Positions 1-10,488 of a stretch of DNA of 64,000 nt are shown piece by piece. The notes under the pieces are model-generated. The model did no database searches, had not been told where the DNA came from, and saw nothing but the letters and a program-made list of their open reading frames with translations. The stretch is from CAZLRH01 sp964562015. Lineage in GTDB: Bacteria; Verrucomicrobiota; Verrucomicrobiia; Opitutales; JABDGR01. Every line of letters begins with the position of its first letter. Position 1 is the first letter of the stretch. The stretch covers positions 404,506-468,505 of the forward strand of contig CAZLRH010000001.1 of the NCBI GenBank assembly GCA_964562015.1. The letters run 5' to 3'. Position numbers and translations under genes: made by a program.

Positions 1-805
1 CCGTGCAGTGCAGGTCGTCGCCGTCACGCTGGAACAAATCATGTTCCCGCACATGCAGGAAAATATACAGGTCGCCCGCGGGGCCGCCCTGTGGGCCGGC
101 TTCGCCGCCACCGGTGGAACGCAGTTTCTGGCCGCTGTCCACGCCGGGCGGGATGCGGACCTTGAGCTTGGTCGTTTCCATCGCGCGGCCTTCGCCACCG
201 CAGACCTTGCACGGATTTGAAATCACCACGCCGCGACCGTGGCAAGTCGGGCAGACCTGGCGCACGCTGAAAAATCCGCGCGAGGCCACGACCTGGCCCG
301 CGCCGCCGCAGCGGACGCATGTCTGTCGTTTCGAACCGGCTTCCGCGCCGCTGCCCGCGCAGGCCGCGCATGACGTCGCGCGCCGGTACTTGATCTCCTT
401 TTCCACGCCAACCGCCGCCTCCTCGAGCGTGAGTTCCAGATCGTAACGCAAATCCTCGCCTGCCGGCGTGCCGCCCTGGTTGCCGCCGAAAAATTCGTCG
501 AAAAAGCCGCTGCCGCGAAACATCTGGCGAAAGACATCCATTGGGTCGTGAAAGCCGCCCGCGCCACGCCCGCCGTTTTGAAAGGCGGCGTGGCCGAAGC
601 GGTCGTAGGCTGCGCGCTTCTGCTCGTCACTCAAGACCTCGTAGGCGTGGCCGATTTCCTTAAATTTCTCCTCGGCCGCCTTGTCGCCCGGGTTTTTGTC
701 CGGGTGATATTTGACGGCGAGGCGGCGGTAGGCCTTTTTAATCTCCTCGCCCGAGGATTCACGGGTGACCTCGAGGAGTTCGTAAAAGTCAACTTGCGTG
801 GACAT
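1..805 (-). CDS. dnaJ: Chaperone DnaJ (Hsp40), C-terminus cut by window edge
   Basis: Co-chaperone that delivers unfolded substrates to DnaK and stimulates its ATPase. Read from the ATG at 805, the first 268 codons are open and run off the window at base 1. The N-terminal J domain carries the HPD triad at residues 34-36. A short Gly/Phe-rich linker follows near residues 78-118. Four CxxCxGxG zinc repeats lie at about 146-153, 163-170, 185-192 and 199-206, and the start of the C-terminal substrate-binding domain (KVRIPPG) comes after. All eight zinc cysteines are present. It diverges from mtnA across about 175 bp. grpE lies some 49 kb away in this window, so the usual grpE-dnaK-dnaJ grouping is not kept here. 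The missing end is a window effect, not a truncated gene. Confidence 0.96.
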   Translation of the reverse strand, partial: MSTQVDFYELLEVTRESSGEEIKKAYRRLAVKYHPDKNPGDKAAEEKFKEIGHAYEVLSDEQKRAAYDRFGHAAFQNGGRGAGGFHDPMDVFRQMFRGSGFFDEFFGGNQGGTPAGEDLRYDLELTLEEAAVGVEKEIKYRRATSCAACAGSGAEAGSKRQTCVRCGGAGQVVASRGFFSVRQVCPTCHGRGVVISNPCKVCGGEGRAMETTKLKVRIPPGVDSGQKLRSTGGGEAGPQGGPAGDLYIFLHVREHDLFQRDGDDLHCT

Positions 806-979
806 GAGTGGTAATGGAGGCGGCGAGGCCGGGACGTAAAAGGGAATCAGACTACACTTTTGCGGGTCCGAGGCAAGGCCGGGAAGGGCCGCCAAAAAAG
901 ATTGAAAATGCGCACGAGTTCAACCTTGCTTCGTTCACCGGAGGTTCTCCCCGCGCCGGGCCCCGTCCGTCCCGTTTCC

Positions 980-2062
980 ATGCCGCAAGAAACCCGCACC
1001 GTTTTCTGGGACCGTGGCCAGGTGGTCATGATTGACCAGCGCCTGCTGCCGCAGAAATTTGTCCTGAAACGCTTCACCACGGCGCAGGCCGTGGCGGATG
1101 CTATTCGCGTGATGGTCGTGCGCGGCGCCCCGGCGATTGGCGCGTCGGCGGCTTTCGGCCTGGCTGTCGCGGCCCACCGCAGCAAAGCAAAAACGGTGGA
1201 GGCCCTGCGGCGGGAATTGCGGGCGGCCAGCAATGTGCTCGCGCGTTCGCGGCCCACCGCCGTCAATCTCTTCTGGGCCCTTGAGCGCCTCGGGCGAACC
1301 GCGGCCAATCCACGGCTGAAAACGCCGCCGGAAGTGCGCGCGGCGCTGCTGGCCGAGGCGCAGTTGCTGGCCGACGAAGACATAGCCACCAACCAGCGCA
1401 TGGGTGCCCACGGCGCGGAACTCGTCCCGCCGCAGGCCACCATCATTCACCATTGCAATACCGGCGCGCTGGCTGCCGTCGGCTGGGGTACGGCGCTGGG
1501 AGTCGTGCGCTCCGCGTGGGTGGCGGGGAAAAATCCCCGCGTGCTGGTGGATGAAACCCGTCCACGCCTCCAAGGCGCGCGCCTCACGAGTTGGGAACTC
1601 AAGAATTTGGGCATCGAGCATCTCATCATCGCCGACGGAGCCTCGGGCCACTACATGCGCCGCACCAAGGTGGACCTCTGCCTCGTCGGGGCCGACCGCA
1701 TCGCCGCCAACGGCGACACCGCGAATAAAATAGGCACGTATAATTTAGCCGTGGTCGCCCGCGCCAACCGCGTGCCGTTTTACGTGGTCGCGCCCTTTTC
1801 CACCGTGGACCTCGCCACCGCGCACGGCGATTTGATCGAAATCGAGGAACGCGATTCAGACGAAGTCACGCACTTCGCCGGGAAACTCATCGCGCCCGCC
1901 GGTGTCCGCGGCGGCAATCCCGCCTTCGACGTGACGCCGAATGAATTCATCACCGCCATCATTACCGAACACGGAGTTATCCGCCCGCCGTTTCAAGTCA
2001 ATCTACAACGCCTGGCCAATCGTCTGGTGGTGGCGGCGCGGCCGGTGCGCGGAGGCAAATAA
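980..2062 (+). CDS. mtnA: S-methyl-5-thioribose-1-phosphate isomerase
   Basis: Converts 5-methylthioribose-1-phosphate to 5-methylthioribulose-1-phosphate in the methionine salvage pathway (cytosolic). The product is 360 residues, normal for the family. Conserved motifs visible are VRGAPAIGA, HHCNTGALA and GADRIAANGDTANKIGTY. Counting from the ATG at 980, the catalytic cysteine and aspartate fall at Cys159 and Asp239. This is one residue off the Cys160/Asp240 known for the Bacillus subtilis enzyme, and it argues for this start over in-frame ATGs at 860 and 908, which would add an unconserved arginine-rich extension. It is a member of the eIF2B-like superfamily, but the GADRIAANGDTANKIGT signature points to MtnA rather than an eIF2B subunit. 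No other salvage gene is adjacent. Confidence 0.93.
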   Translation: MPQETRTVFWDRGQVVMIDQRLLPQKFVLKRFTTAQAVADAIRVMVVRGAPAIGASAAFGLAVAAHRSKAKTVEALRRELRAASNVLARSRPTAVNLFWALERLGRTAANPRLKTPPEVRAALLAEAQLLADEDIATNQRMGAHGAELVPPQATIIHHCNTGALAAVGWGTALGVVRSAWVAGKNPRVLVDETRPRLQGARLTSWELKNLGIEHLIIADGASGHYMRRTKVDLCLVGADRIAANGDTANKIGTYNLAVVARANRVPFYVVAPFSTVDLATAHGDLIEIEERDSDEVTHFAGKLIAPAGVRGGNPAFDVTPNEFITAIITEHGVIRPPFQVNLQRLANRLVVAARPVRGGK

Positions 2063-2475
2063 GATTCCAACCGCTAGCAAAGCAGCGAGTGAGTGGGTCC
2101 GGGGAAATAGCCTGCTCGACCGGTGGTCGAAATAAGCAAATCTGCCGCACGGCCTCACTCTTGCAGTTACCTGACCAAACTATTGCAAAGTTCAGCAACC
2201 AGGCATTGCCTTGGCGGTTGGTAGGGATTATCCCAATTAGGGAAATTTCCGTGTTTTTCGATGGGACGCCACAGGCGGCGCGACCAAACGAATCAAACTG
2301 GATATTTCCCCTGATTTTTCCCGATTTTAGTGTCAATTAAACAACCAGAGGCCGTGCGCTCCATCCCAACCAGGATATTTTACTGCCGGTTTGCCCACCG
2401 CATCCGCCAATGATCCTTGCCTAGGAGTGTGCCCGGCCCTCAAATTTACGCCCACGTTCGCTGCTCAACTCATTC
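2063..2475. other. Intergenic stretch before the MoxR/VWA operon
   Basis: About 410 bp between mtnA and the first gene of the large operon. It is visibly richer in A+T than its flanks (for example 2160-2400). Short open frames on both strands show no recognisable domain and no good start context. It probably carries the operon promoter, but I could not assign convincing -35/-10 boxes. Confidence 0.4.
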
Positions 2476-3849
2476 ATGACTCCCGCCCGGACTGCTCCCG
2501 AAATTTACTGGCGGACCCGTGCCCGGACGCTGGCGCGAGCGGTCAATGCCGGTTGGTGGTGGGATCGACTGACGCCCGCCCTAGTGGGCATCAATCTCAC
2601 TGCGGCGGCGGCCTTGGTGCTTTATCGGCAGATGCATTGGCCGGTGCTGAGCTGGATGGTGGGTCTCGGTGTCGCGTGGCTGGCGGCGGGGCTGTGGAGC
2701 CTGCGGCAGGCGCGCACACGTTTTTATGCCGACGCGGAGGGGCTGCTGCGACTGGAGACGCATCTGGGCTGGCACAACCGGCTCTCCGCCGCGGCGGCCG
2801 GCGGCGCGGCCTGGCCCACGCCCGCGAGTGAGAGGATCGACCCGGTGCGGTGGCGCCTCCAACGCACGTCCGGTCCGCTCCTGTTTTCAGCGGTGTTCCT
2901 GTTGCTGGGTACTTTCGTGCCGGTCGGCTCCGGCGCGAAAGCGAATTTGCCGCCCCCGACGCAACCACCGGCTGCGCTGCGTCAAGTGGAGACGTTGATT
3001 GAAACCTTGAAAGAGGAAAAAATCGTCGAGCCCACGGCGTTGCAAAATTGGGACGAACGCGCGATGGAACTGCGACTCAAACCCAGCCGCGAATGGTACG
3101 GCCAGGAGGGCTTGGAGGCCGCCGAGGCGCTGCGCGACCAGATGAGCCAGGAAGCCGACACCCTCGGCAAAAACTTGGCCAAGGCCGCCGCCCTCGCCAA
3201 CGCGATGGCTGCACTGAATCCGGAGGCGCGTCCCGCGGAAATGAATGGCGCGATGGAGGCCATTTTGTCGAATCTCCAAAATGGCGGATTGCCTTTGAGC
3301 CAGGCGCTGGCCGCAGGGATGGCGTCGGTCGCCAACCTAACGCCGGAGCAACTTAAGCAACTCGCACAGCAATTGCAGCAGGCGGCCAAGGGGGCCTCGC
3401 CGGGCGCAGGTTCCACCCTTTCGTCACTAAGCGATGTGATGAGCGCCCTCGGCAAAAATAATGGCGGCGGTGCGCCCAGCTCAGCGCCAGCCCAAGGCGT
3501 AATGCTGAAAGGGCAAGCCGGCGGCGGGGGCGATGGGCAGGCGTCGCCGTTTATTTCCACCGGCGGCGTCAAAGGTGAATATGCCTCCAGTGCGACGGCG
3601 CTGACATTTGGTACACCCACGGATTTAAAGGCCAACAAAGTCGAAGGCGTGTCGAATCCGAACATGAACGCGCCGGTACCGGGCGAAACCGTCGGCATCA
3701 CCATGCGGGGCTCGAGCAAGCCGGATGAGCAGCAGGATGCCTTGAACGGCCCGAGCGGCGGCGGGCAGGCCGGCGCGGGCGGCGACGCCGTCTGGCTGCA
3801 GGACCTCACACCCCAGGAACGCACCGTCATCAAACGCTACTTTCAATAA
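2476..3849 (+). CDS. Conserved membrane protein, first gene of MoxR/VWA operon
   Basis: 457-residue protein of unknown function. Hydrophobic segments at about 33-50, 56-75 and 133-150 suggest three membrane spans. A long Ala/Gln/Leu-rich helical region follows (about 160-320), then a Gly/Ser-rich low-complexity tail whose final segment ends in TPQERTVIKRYFQ. It starts 34 bp upstream of the MoxR gene, so it is probably the first cistron of an eight-gene unit. In comparable clusters a large membrane protein with a Gln-rich tail often precedes MoxR, so a role as a membrane partner of the MoxR/VWA machinery is plausible but inferred. No enzymatic motif was seen. No Shine-Dalgarno sequence precedes the ATG. 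Confidence 0.75.
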   Translation: MTPARTAPEIYWRTRARTLARAVNAGWWWDRLTPALVGINLTAAAALVLYRQMHWPVLSWMVGLGVAWLAAGLWSLRQARTRFYADAEGLLRLETHLGWHNRLSAAAAGGAAWPTPASERIDPVRWRLQRTSGPLLFSAVFLLLGTFVPVGSGAKANLPPPTQPPAALRQVETLIETLKEEKIVEPTALQNWDERAMELRLKPSREWYGQEGLEAAEALRDQMSQEADTLGKNLAKAAALANAMAALNPEARPAEMNGAMEAILSNLQNGGLPLSQALAAGMASVANLTPEQLKQLAQQLQQAAKGASPGAGSTLSSLSDVMSALGKNNGGGAPSSAPAQGVMLKGQAGGGGDGQASPFISTGGVKGEYASSATALTFGTPTDLKANKVEGVSNPNMNAPVPGETVGITMRGSSKPDEQQDALNGPSGGGQAGAGGDAVWLQDLTPQERTVIKRYFQ

Positions 3850-3883
3850 CCCGCCGCCACTTAAACCACCTCATTCCCCTCGC

Positions 3884-4924
3884 ATGGATACCGCGCCCAC
3901 TCCCCTTCCCCTCGCCGTCGATCCGGCAGCCACCCAACTGGCCGCCCGCCAGCTCGGCCTGCTGCGCCAGGCCGTGGCCCACGTTATTTTCGGACAGGAG
4001 GAATTGATAGATTTGGTCATTACGGGCCTCCTGGCCGGTGGCCACATGCTACTGGAAGGCCTGCCGGGCCTGGGCAAAACGGAACTGGTGAAGTCGTTTT
4101 CGAAGGCGCTGCGGCTCGACACCAAGCGCGTGCAATTCACGCCCGACCTGCTGCCGGGCGACATCACGGGCAATCCCGTATTGCAGGAACACGAAGGCCA
4201 GCGGCGTTTCGTGTTTCAGCCCGGCCCGGTGTTCACGCACCTGCTGCTGGCGGATGAAATCAATCGCGCCAGCCCGAAAACGCAGTCGGCGCTGCTGGAG
4301 GCGATGCAGGAACGGCGCGTCACCGTCCTCGGCGAAACGCATGTGCTGCCGGAGCCGTTTTTTGTTTTGGCCACCCAAAATCCTATTGAACTGGAGGGCA
4401 CCTACCCGCTCCCGGAGGCGCAGGTGGACCGTTTTCTTTTCAAACTCGAGGTCAACAAGGTTTCGACCGAGGTGTTGCAAAAAATCGTGCTCAATCGCCG
4501 GCTGGGCGAGGAGCCCGCGCTGGCCGCCGTGCTCAGCCGCGAGCAACTCATGGAATTCATCGCGCTGACGCGCCAAGTTTTCATTCCACCGGTGGTGGCG
4601 AATTACATCGCGCGGCTGGTGAGCGCGACACACCCCGGCGGTTCGCAGGCGGCGCAAGCCATCAAATACGGTGCGAGTCCGCGCGCGGCCATTGGCCTGG
4701 CGGCGGCCGCCCGCGCCCGCGCGCTGCTGCAAGGGCGGCCCCATGTGGGGGCGGACGACGTGCAAGCGATTGCCAAACCCGTGCTCCAACACCGTCTCAT
4801 TCTCCACTATCAAGCCCGGTTGGACGGGTTGAGCACGGGTGATGTCACCCAGAAATTGTTGGCGGAAGTGCCCGTCGAAGAAAAGCCGCTGCCGCGCACG
4901 ATGGCCGCCGCCAAAGTCAGTTGA
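3884..4924 (+). CDS. MoxR-family AAA+ ATPase
   Basis: 346-residue AAA+ ATPase of the MoxR family, thought to act as a chaperone in assembly or activation of complexes with VWA proteins. Walker A is GLPGLGKT at residues 59-66. Walker B with the catalytic Glu is in LLLADEINRA at about 120-129, followed by the family signature SPKTQSALLEAMQERRVT. The sensor-1 region ATQNPIELEGTYPLPEAQVDRF is typical of MoxR. The C-terminal lid domain carries KYGASPRAAIGL. Cytoplasmic; no signal or membrane segment. Adjacent DUF58 and VWA genes are the classic partners. The gene is followed after 40 bp by an exported protein. Confidence 0.95.
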   Translation: MDTAPTPLPLAVDPAATQLAARQLGLLRQAVAHVIFGQEELIDLVITGLLAGGHMLLEGLPGLGKTELVKSFSKALRLDTKRVQFTPDLLPGDITGNPVLQEHEGQRRFVFQPGPVFTHLLLADEINRASPKTQSALLEAMQERRVTVLGETHVLPEPFFVLATQNPIELEGTYPLPEAQVDRFLFKLEVNKVSTEVLQKIVLNRRLGEEPALAAVLSREQLMEFIALTRQVFIPPVVANYIARLVSATHPGGSQAAQAIKYGASPRAAIGLAAAARARALLQGRPHVGADDVQAIAKPVLQHRLILHYQARLDGLSTGDVTQKLLAEVPVEEKPLPRTMAAAKVS

Positions 4925-4964
4925 GGAGAATATCGCCTTTCCCCTTTTTCCATCCCCTATCGCC

Positions 4965-6905
4965 ATGTTCGCCTGCCGTCCTGCCCCCTTCACGCCTTGG
5001 CTGCGGCGTGCCGTGGCTTTCGCGGTCGTGGCGGTTGCGCCTTGGGTGGCCGCTGCGCCGGGAGCTTCGCCCCCGCCCCCTAGCACGGGCACCAGCACGA
5101 GTGGCGTGGCGCTGATGCCCGTTTTAAATGTGCGCAATGTGCCGATGCAGCCGGGCACGGCCACCATTGCCGTCAGTAATCTCTTCACGGAAGTGCCGAT
5201 GCACGGCTACGTGCCCTTGCATGTGACGATCAAGAATCTCGCCGAAAAGGAAGGCACCTGGGTTTTGCGGACGTCGAACAAGAGCTATCTTTTCCGCGGC
5301 GGAGTGGGCGCCTACTATGACACCGAGGTCTCCATCACTTTGGCCGGGCACGCCGCTAAAACGATTGAAGTACTGGCGCCGTTGCCGGATTTTGACCCGC
5401 GAGGACCGCGCAACCTGGCCCTGTATGTCACCGGTCCGGGGGTCGAGAACAACAGTCCCGCGCCGTCGCTGGTCTGGACCACAAATGTGAATATGCGCCA
5501 GCCGCCGCCGTCGCCCGCCAGTACCCGCAGAGGCGCCCCGGGCGGCGCGCCCTCCCCGCCCACGCGCCGCGGGCAGGCCGACTGGCAACCCCGACCGCTC
5601 GTTTTTGCCGGCATCTCCCCCACCATCAACCGCGACTTCGGCTATGCCTTGCTGGATTATCACAGCGGCGTCGCTTACCAGCAGTATTTACAGACCGCGC
5701 TCGACCCGGCGCTCCTGCCCACGGACTGGCGCGGCTTTCTCGGGCTCAACGTCCTCGTCTATTCCGCCAGTGATTGGCTGGACGTGCCAGCGGAGACGCG
5801 GGCGGCCATCCTGCAATGGGTGGCGGCGGGCGGGCAATTGCGCGTGATCACCAACCAGCCCGGCGGCCTCGGCCTGCCCCCGCACCCGGACAACCGCTAT
5901 GGCGCCGGCACGCTTTATCTTTTTTCCGAGGAGGAGGCCGCCAACTTCAATTTCAAGGTCTCCCATCTTGATGCCTACGAGCGGTTGCCCTTCAATTTTT
6001 ACTGCTGGCCGCCCCCCAGCCTGGCGCTCCCGCTCCTCGCGGGCAAATCCCCGCCCATTTTTGAGTCGGCAGTGCCGGTCCTCAAAGACAATTACGCCCT
6101 CGTGGCTTTTGTCATTATCCTGTTTGGCCTCCTGGTGGGTCCCGTCAACCTCTTCTTGCTCTGCGGCGGCCCGCGCCGGGCCCGCACGCTGTGGGTGACG
6201 CCCCTGCTTTCCGCCGGCGCCTCGGTCGTGCTCCTCGGCTTCATTCTCTACCGGGATGGCGTGGGCGGCCAGGGCGTTTACTATCGCGTGACGCAGTGGC
6301 AGGCGGACGGGCGCTTCGAGGTGGACACCCAGGTCAACACCCTCCTGACCGGGCTGCTGCTGCACCGCGATTTCCAACTGGCGGAGCCCGCGTGGATGGT
6401 GGCCTTTGACGGCCCGAACAACCAGTCCCTCAAGACGGGGCAATTCGGGAGCGACGGGGTGCGCTATTGGGGCGATTGGCTGACCAGCCGGCAAACCCAG
6501 ACCCAGCGGGCGCAAACCGTAATCTCCTCCCGGTCCGCGTTGCGATTGGTGGCAGCGCCCGCCGGCACGACCGGGAAACCACCGTCCGTGCACTTGGAGT
6601 ACACCGGCGCGCTGGAGAATCTTTTCTATATCGATGCGGACGGCCACGCGTGGAAAACAGCCCGCCTCACCCAGGGCCAGACCGTCGCGCTGACCCCGGC
6701 GACCCTGGAGGAAGTGGCGAACGCCTGGCTGGACCACCAGATGGCCGCGCCGACGTTGCTGAGCGGCCAGCTCGACCAGCTCGCGCCGCGTCCGGGTACG
6801 TTTTTCGCCACGGGCGACAGCCCCAACCTCGGCCTCGAGCCCCGCGGGCCAAGCCTGCACTGGACCGCCTTTCATCATTTAGTCACTGGTTCGGTTACGG
6901 AATAA
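4965..6905 (+). CDS. Exported membrane-anchored protein of MoxR/ABC operon
   Basis: 646-residue protein of unknown function. The chosen ATG gives a signal peptide (basic PWLRR then a hydrophobic Ala/Val stretch to about residue 30). The open frame extends upstream to 4839, but that part overlaps moxR in another frame and would bury the signal. A large extracytoplasmic region (about 31-370) contains a Pro-rich linker near 180-205. Two membrane spans follow at about 375-397 and 407-429, separated by a basic loop with PRRAR, then a soluble C-terminal part. The layout resembles the DUF4350-like or Gld-like exported subunits found beside ABC-2 transporters, which is inference. It lies 40 bp after moxR and 8 bp before the ABC ATPase gene. 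Confidence 0.8.
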   Translation: MFACRPAPFTPWLRRAVAFAVVAVAPWVAAAPGASPPPPSTGTSTSGVALMPVLNVRNVPMQPGTATIAVSNLFTEVPMHGYVPLHVTIKNLAEKEGTWVLRTSNKSYLFRGGVGAYYDTEVSITLAGHAAKTIEVLAPLPDFDPRGPRNLALYVTGPGVENNSPAPSLVWTTNVNMRQPPPSPASTRRGAPGGAPSPPTRRGQADWQPRPLVFAGISPTINRDFGYALLDYHSGVAYQQYLQTALDPALLPTDWRGFLGLNVLVYSASDWLDVPAETRAAILQWVAAGGQLRVITNQPGGLGLPPHPDNRYGAGTLYLFSEEEAANFNFKVSHLDAYERLPFNFYCWPPPSLALPLLAGKSPPIFESAVPVLKDNYALVAFVIILFGLLVGPVNLFLLCGGPRRARTLWVTPLLSAGASVVLLGFILYRDGVGGQGVYYRVTQWQADGRFEVDTQVNTLLTGLLLHRDFQLAEPAWMVAFDGPNNQSLKTGQFGSDGVRYWGDWLTSRQTQTQRAQTVISSRSALRLVAAPAGTTGKPPSVHLEYTGALENLFYIDADGHAWKTARLTQGQTVALTPATLEEVANAWLDHQMAAPTLLSGQLDQLAPRPGTFFATGDSPNLGLEPRGPSLHWTAFHHLVTGSVTE

Positions 6906-6913
6906 TTCGACTC

Positions 6914-7930
<1,017 letters not shown>

Positions 7931-7953
7931 CCCTTTCTCCTTCTCCCCCTTTC

Positions 7954-9510
7954 ATGCGCCTTCGACCGACCAGTGACTGGTTCAACCCGATGCTCGTGCG
8001 CGACCTGCGCCAGGGCCTGCGATCGCGCGGCTTCACCGTGGGCTTTCTGGTCCTGCAAAGCGCGATGGTGTTTTTTGTGGTGCTCGGGCTGGCGTCCGGC
8101 TCCTCGCAGGATGTCGGTGAAACGCTCACGGGCGTTTTCGGCGTCGGCACTTTTTTCTTTTTCCTGCTGTGCCTGCCGCTGATGGCCACCTTTGGCTTTA
8201 CGGCTGAGTTCAGCGAGGGCCGGCTGGATTTGCTGCGGCTGACCCAACTGAGCGCGCGCAGCCTGCTGGCGGGCAAATGGCTGTCGCTCTGCGTGCAAGG
8301 GTGGCTCGTGGCAGTCACGCTGCTGCCCTATATCGTGCTGCGCTATTTTATCGGCGGCTTTGATCTCACGGGGCAATTGGCCGTCCTGGCGTTGGTGCTG
8401 GCCTTCAGCGCGCTGCTCGTGGGAGTCTGCCTGGCGCTGGCGTGCCTGAACAGCGCGATTGTGCGGGTGGTGAGCACGATTCTCACCATCGTCTTTCTCG
8501 TTGACCTCGGCTTTGCGGCTCCCTTCGGGAGTTCGGGCTTTTTGCAATTTTCAGTTTCGGGACTGGTCAATCTCGCGAAGATGCTGGCGGTGATTGGTCC
8601 GCCGTTGTTGTGGCTCTGCCTGGAATTCGGCGCGGCGCGGCTGGCCCCGGCGGCGGAGAACCACGATACCGGGCAACGGTGGATGGTCATCCTGCTTTTT
8701 GGCCTTTCGTTGCTGGGCCACGCATATCAGGAACTCCTGCACACTGGTCGTGCAGGCATGCCGCTGCTGAACCTTTTTGATACTTACGCCACCTGCATGG
8801 TCATTTGGGTGCTGGTCCAGGCCGCCGCCGAGGAGCCGTCACCCTTTCCGCACACCTTTCGCCCGTTTGTGCGTTGGGGCCGGCTGGGCCGGATGCTCGG
8901 ACGCCTCATCCTTTACCAAGGCTGGCCTTCGGCGGTGCCGTTCACGCTGTTGGTGGCCGGACTGTTTTTCACGGAGGGGCTCATTTTCAATTTGGCCACC
9001 CTGTCAAAATTATCGGCGTTTTGTGCGTTGCTGCCACCGGCGGTTTTGTTCCCGCAGGTGGCCGGCTGGTCCCTGCGCAGCACCAGCATCGCGCCGCGCG
9101 CGCGCTACCTGCTGGTGGTCGTCGCCTGCACCATTTTTACGGTTGCCCTGCTTATTGTGAGCTCGGTGAACGGCCGGAGTCCGGCGCTGACCCTGCCCAT
9201 TTGCCTCGCGCCGCCACCGGCCTGGGTGCTGCTTTGGAGCAATTACTATAATCCCGGCGGCTATGCCAGGGCTTGGAGTTATGACTACACTCAAATGGCG
9301 TGGATCCTTGCGGCGCTGACCAGCGTGCCCACGATGCTCTTCGCACTACTGGCGGCGGTGCGCCACTGGCCGAAATTCGCCAGCCTGGAAGAGCGCGCGG
9401 AACGTACGGTTAAGCTGCAACCCGGATTTTCGGCGGTTTCCCCAATCCCACCGCCGCCGCCCACGGATTGTCCCGCCACCGCCCCGACGGAATCCACGCC
9501 CCCCGCCTGA
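7954..9510 (+). CDS. ABC-2-type transporter permease
   Basis: 518-residue, very hydrophobic protein with roughly 11-12 predicted membrane spans. It is the likely membrane subunit of the ATPase encoded 23 bp upstream. The N-terminus (NPMLVRDLRQGLRSRGF) is a typical cytoplasmic lead-in of ABC-2 permeases, followed by spans near residues 28-45, 60-82, 107-130, 136-160 and 165-190. The C-terminus is Pro-rich. The start follows a pure pyrimidine-rich leader (7931-7953) with no purine-rich ribosome-binding site. The substrate is unknown. Its position between MoxR and DUF58 suggests a cell-envelope role. Confidence 0.85.
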   Translation: MRLRPTSDWFNPMLVRDLRQGLRSRGFTVGFLVLQSAMVFFVVLGLASGSSQDVGETLTGVFGVGTFFFFLLCLPLMATFGFTAEFSEGRLDLLRLTQLSARSLLAGKWLSLCVQGWLVAVTLLPYIVLRYFIGGFDLTGQLAVLALVLAFSALLVGVCLALACLNSAIVRVVSTILTIVFLVDLGFAAPFGSSGFLQFSVSGLVNLAKMLAVIGPPLLWLCLEFGAARLAPAAENHDTGQRWMVILLFGLSLLGHAYQELLHTGRAGMPLLNLFDTYATCMVIWVLVQAAAEEPSPFPHTFRPFVRWGRLGRMLGRLILYQGWPSAVPFTLLVAGLFFTEGLIFNLATLSKLSAFCALLPPAVLFPQVAGWSLRSTSIAPRARYLLVVVACTIFTVALLIVSSVNGRSPALTLPICLAPPPAWVLLWSNYYNPGGYARAWSYDYTQMAWILAALTSVPTMLFALLAAVRHWPKFASLEERAERTVKLQPGFSAVSPIPPPPPTDCPATAPTESTPPA

Positions 9511-9552
9511 GTGCGGGCTTAAAAATAATTTTTGCCGCTCCGGCATTTTCTC

Positions 9553-10488
9553 ATGGCCGCCCAAGCCACCGCCCCAAACCCGGCCTCGATGCCGGTCGCG
9601 CCGGTCTTGCTCACCGATTGCGGGCTCGACCATGCGGCCCGCTGCAAGCTCCAGGCGAACGCGGAAATCCTGGCCGGGCGCTTGCGATTGCCGCTGCGCG
9701 CGGCGGCGGGCGGCTTCGGCCAATGGCTGGGCACCGGCATCGGCGCGTCGCTGGAATTTCAGGATCATCGCGAATACCAGCCCGGCGACGATCCGCGCTA
9801 CCTCAATTGGGCGGCGTACGCCCGCACCGGACACTACACGATGAAAATGTACCGGGAGGAGGTCAGCCCGCGGCTGGATGTGGTGCTGGATTGCTCGCCG
9901 TCGATGTTTTTGCAACCCGCGAAAGCTCGGCGCACGCTGGAACTCCTGGCCTTCACGCTCGCGTGCGCGGAGCATTCGGGTGCCCGCATGCGTGCGTACC
10001 AGGCCAATCCGGGTGCCACGGGTGAATTGCCGCGCGACGTGTTGCTCTCCCATGCGTGGGAACCCTTGCCGCCCCAAGGCGTGCAGGGTGCGCCCGCGCT
10101 CGGCCGCATTCCCTGGCGCCCGCAATCGCTGCGCGTTATCATCACCGACCTGCTTTACCCCGTGCCGCCGGAAAGCATCCTGAATCCCCTCATGCAAACG
10201 AGCGGGCGCTCGATTATTCTGTGTCCGTGGTCGCGGCTGGAGTCGGACCCGAACTGGGAGGGGCAAATTGAATTGCGTGAATGCGAAACCGGCGAAAAAC
10301 GCCTGTACCAATTTGCCGGGGCGCGGCTCGAGCGCTATCGCGCCAACTACCGCCGGCATTTTGCGTTGTGGGATGAAGCCTGCCGCGGCCGCGCGGTGAC
10401 GCTCGCGCGCATCCAGGACGAAGGCGAACTGCTGGACCGCCTGCTCGAATCCGCGCTGCCCAGCAACGCCGTGGAGTTATGCAACTGA
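9553..10488 (+). CDS. DUF58 domain-containing protein
   Basis: 311-residue DUF58 protein of the VWA-like superfamily that accompanies MoxR ATPases. The diagnostic segment runs from GASLEFQDHREYQPGDD through RYLNWAAYARTG (about residues 72-101). A degenerate metal-site motif follows in VVLDCSPSM, matching the DxSxS pattern as D-C-S-P-S. No signal peptide or membrane span is evident, so it is probably cytoplasmic. ATG 9553 is preferred to the in-frame TTG at 9532. The last 10 bp overlap the start of the next VWA gene, implying translational coupling. Confidence 0.9.
   Translation: MAAQATAPNPASMPVAPVLLTDCGLDHAARCKLQANAEILAGRLRLPLRAAAGGFGQWLGTGIGASLEFQDHREYQPGDDPRYLNWAAYARTGHYTMKMYREEVSPRLDVVLDCSPSMFLQPAKARRTLELLAFTLACAEHSGARMRAYQANPGATGELPRDVLLSHAWEPLPPQGVQGAPALGRIPWRPQSLRVIITDLLYPVPPESILNPLMQTSGRSIILCPWSRLESDPNWEGQIELRECETGEKRLYQFAGARLERYRANYRRHFALWDEACRGRAVTLARIQDEGELLDRLLESALPSNAVELCN

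Noticed and set aside
2089..2340. 83-residue ORF in the gap after mtnA
   Set aside because: No start context, no domain, and conflicting open frames on both strands.
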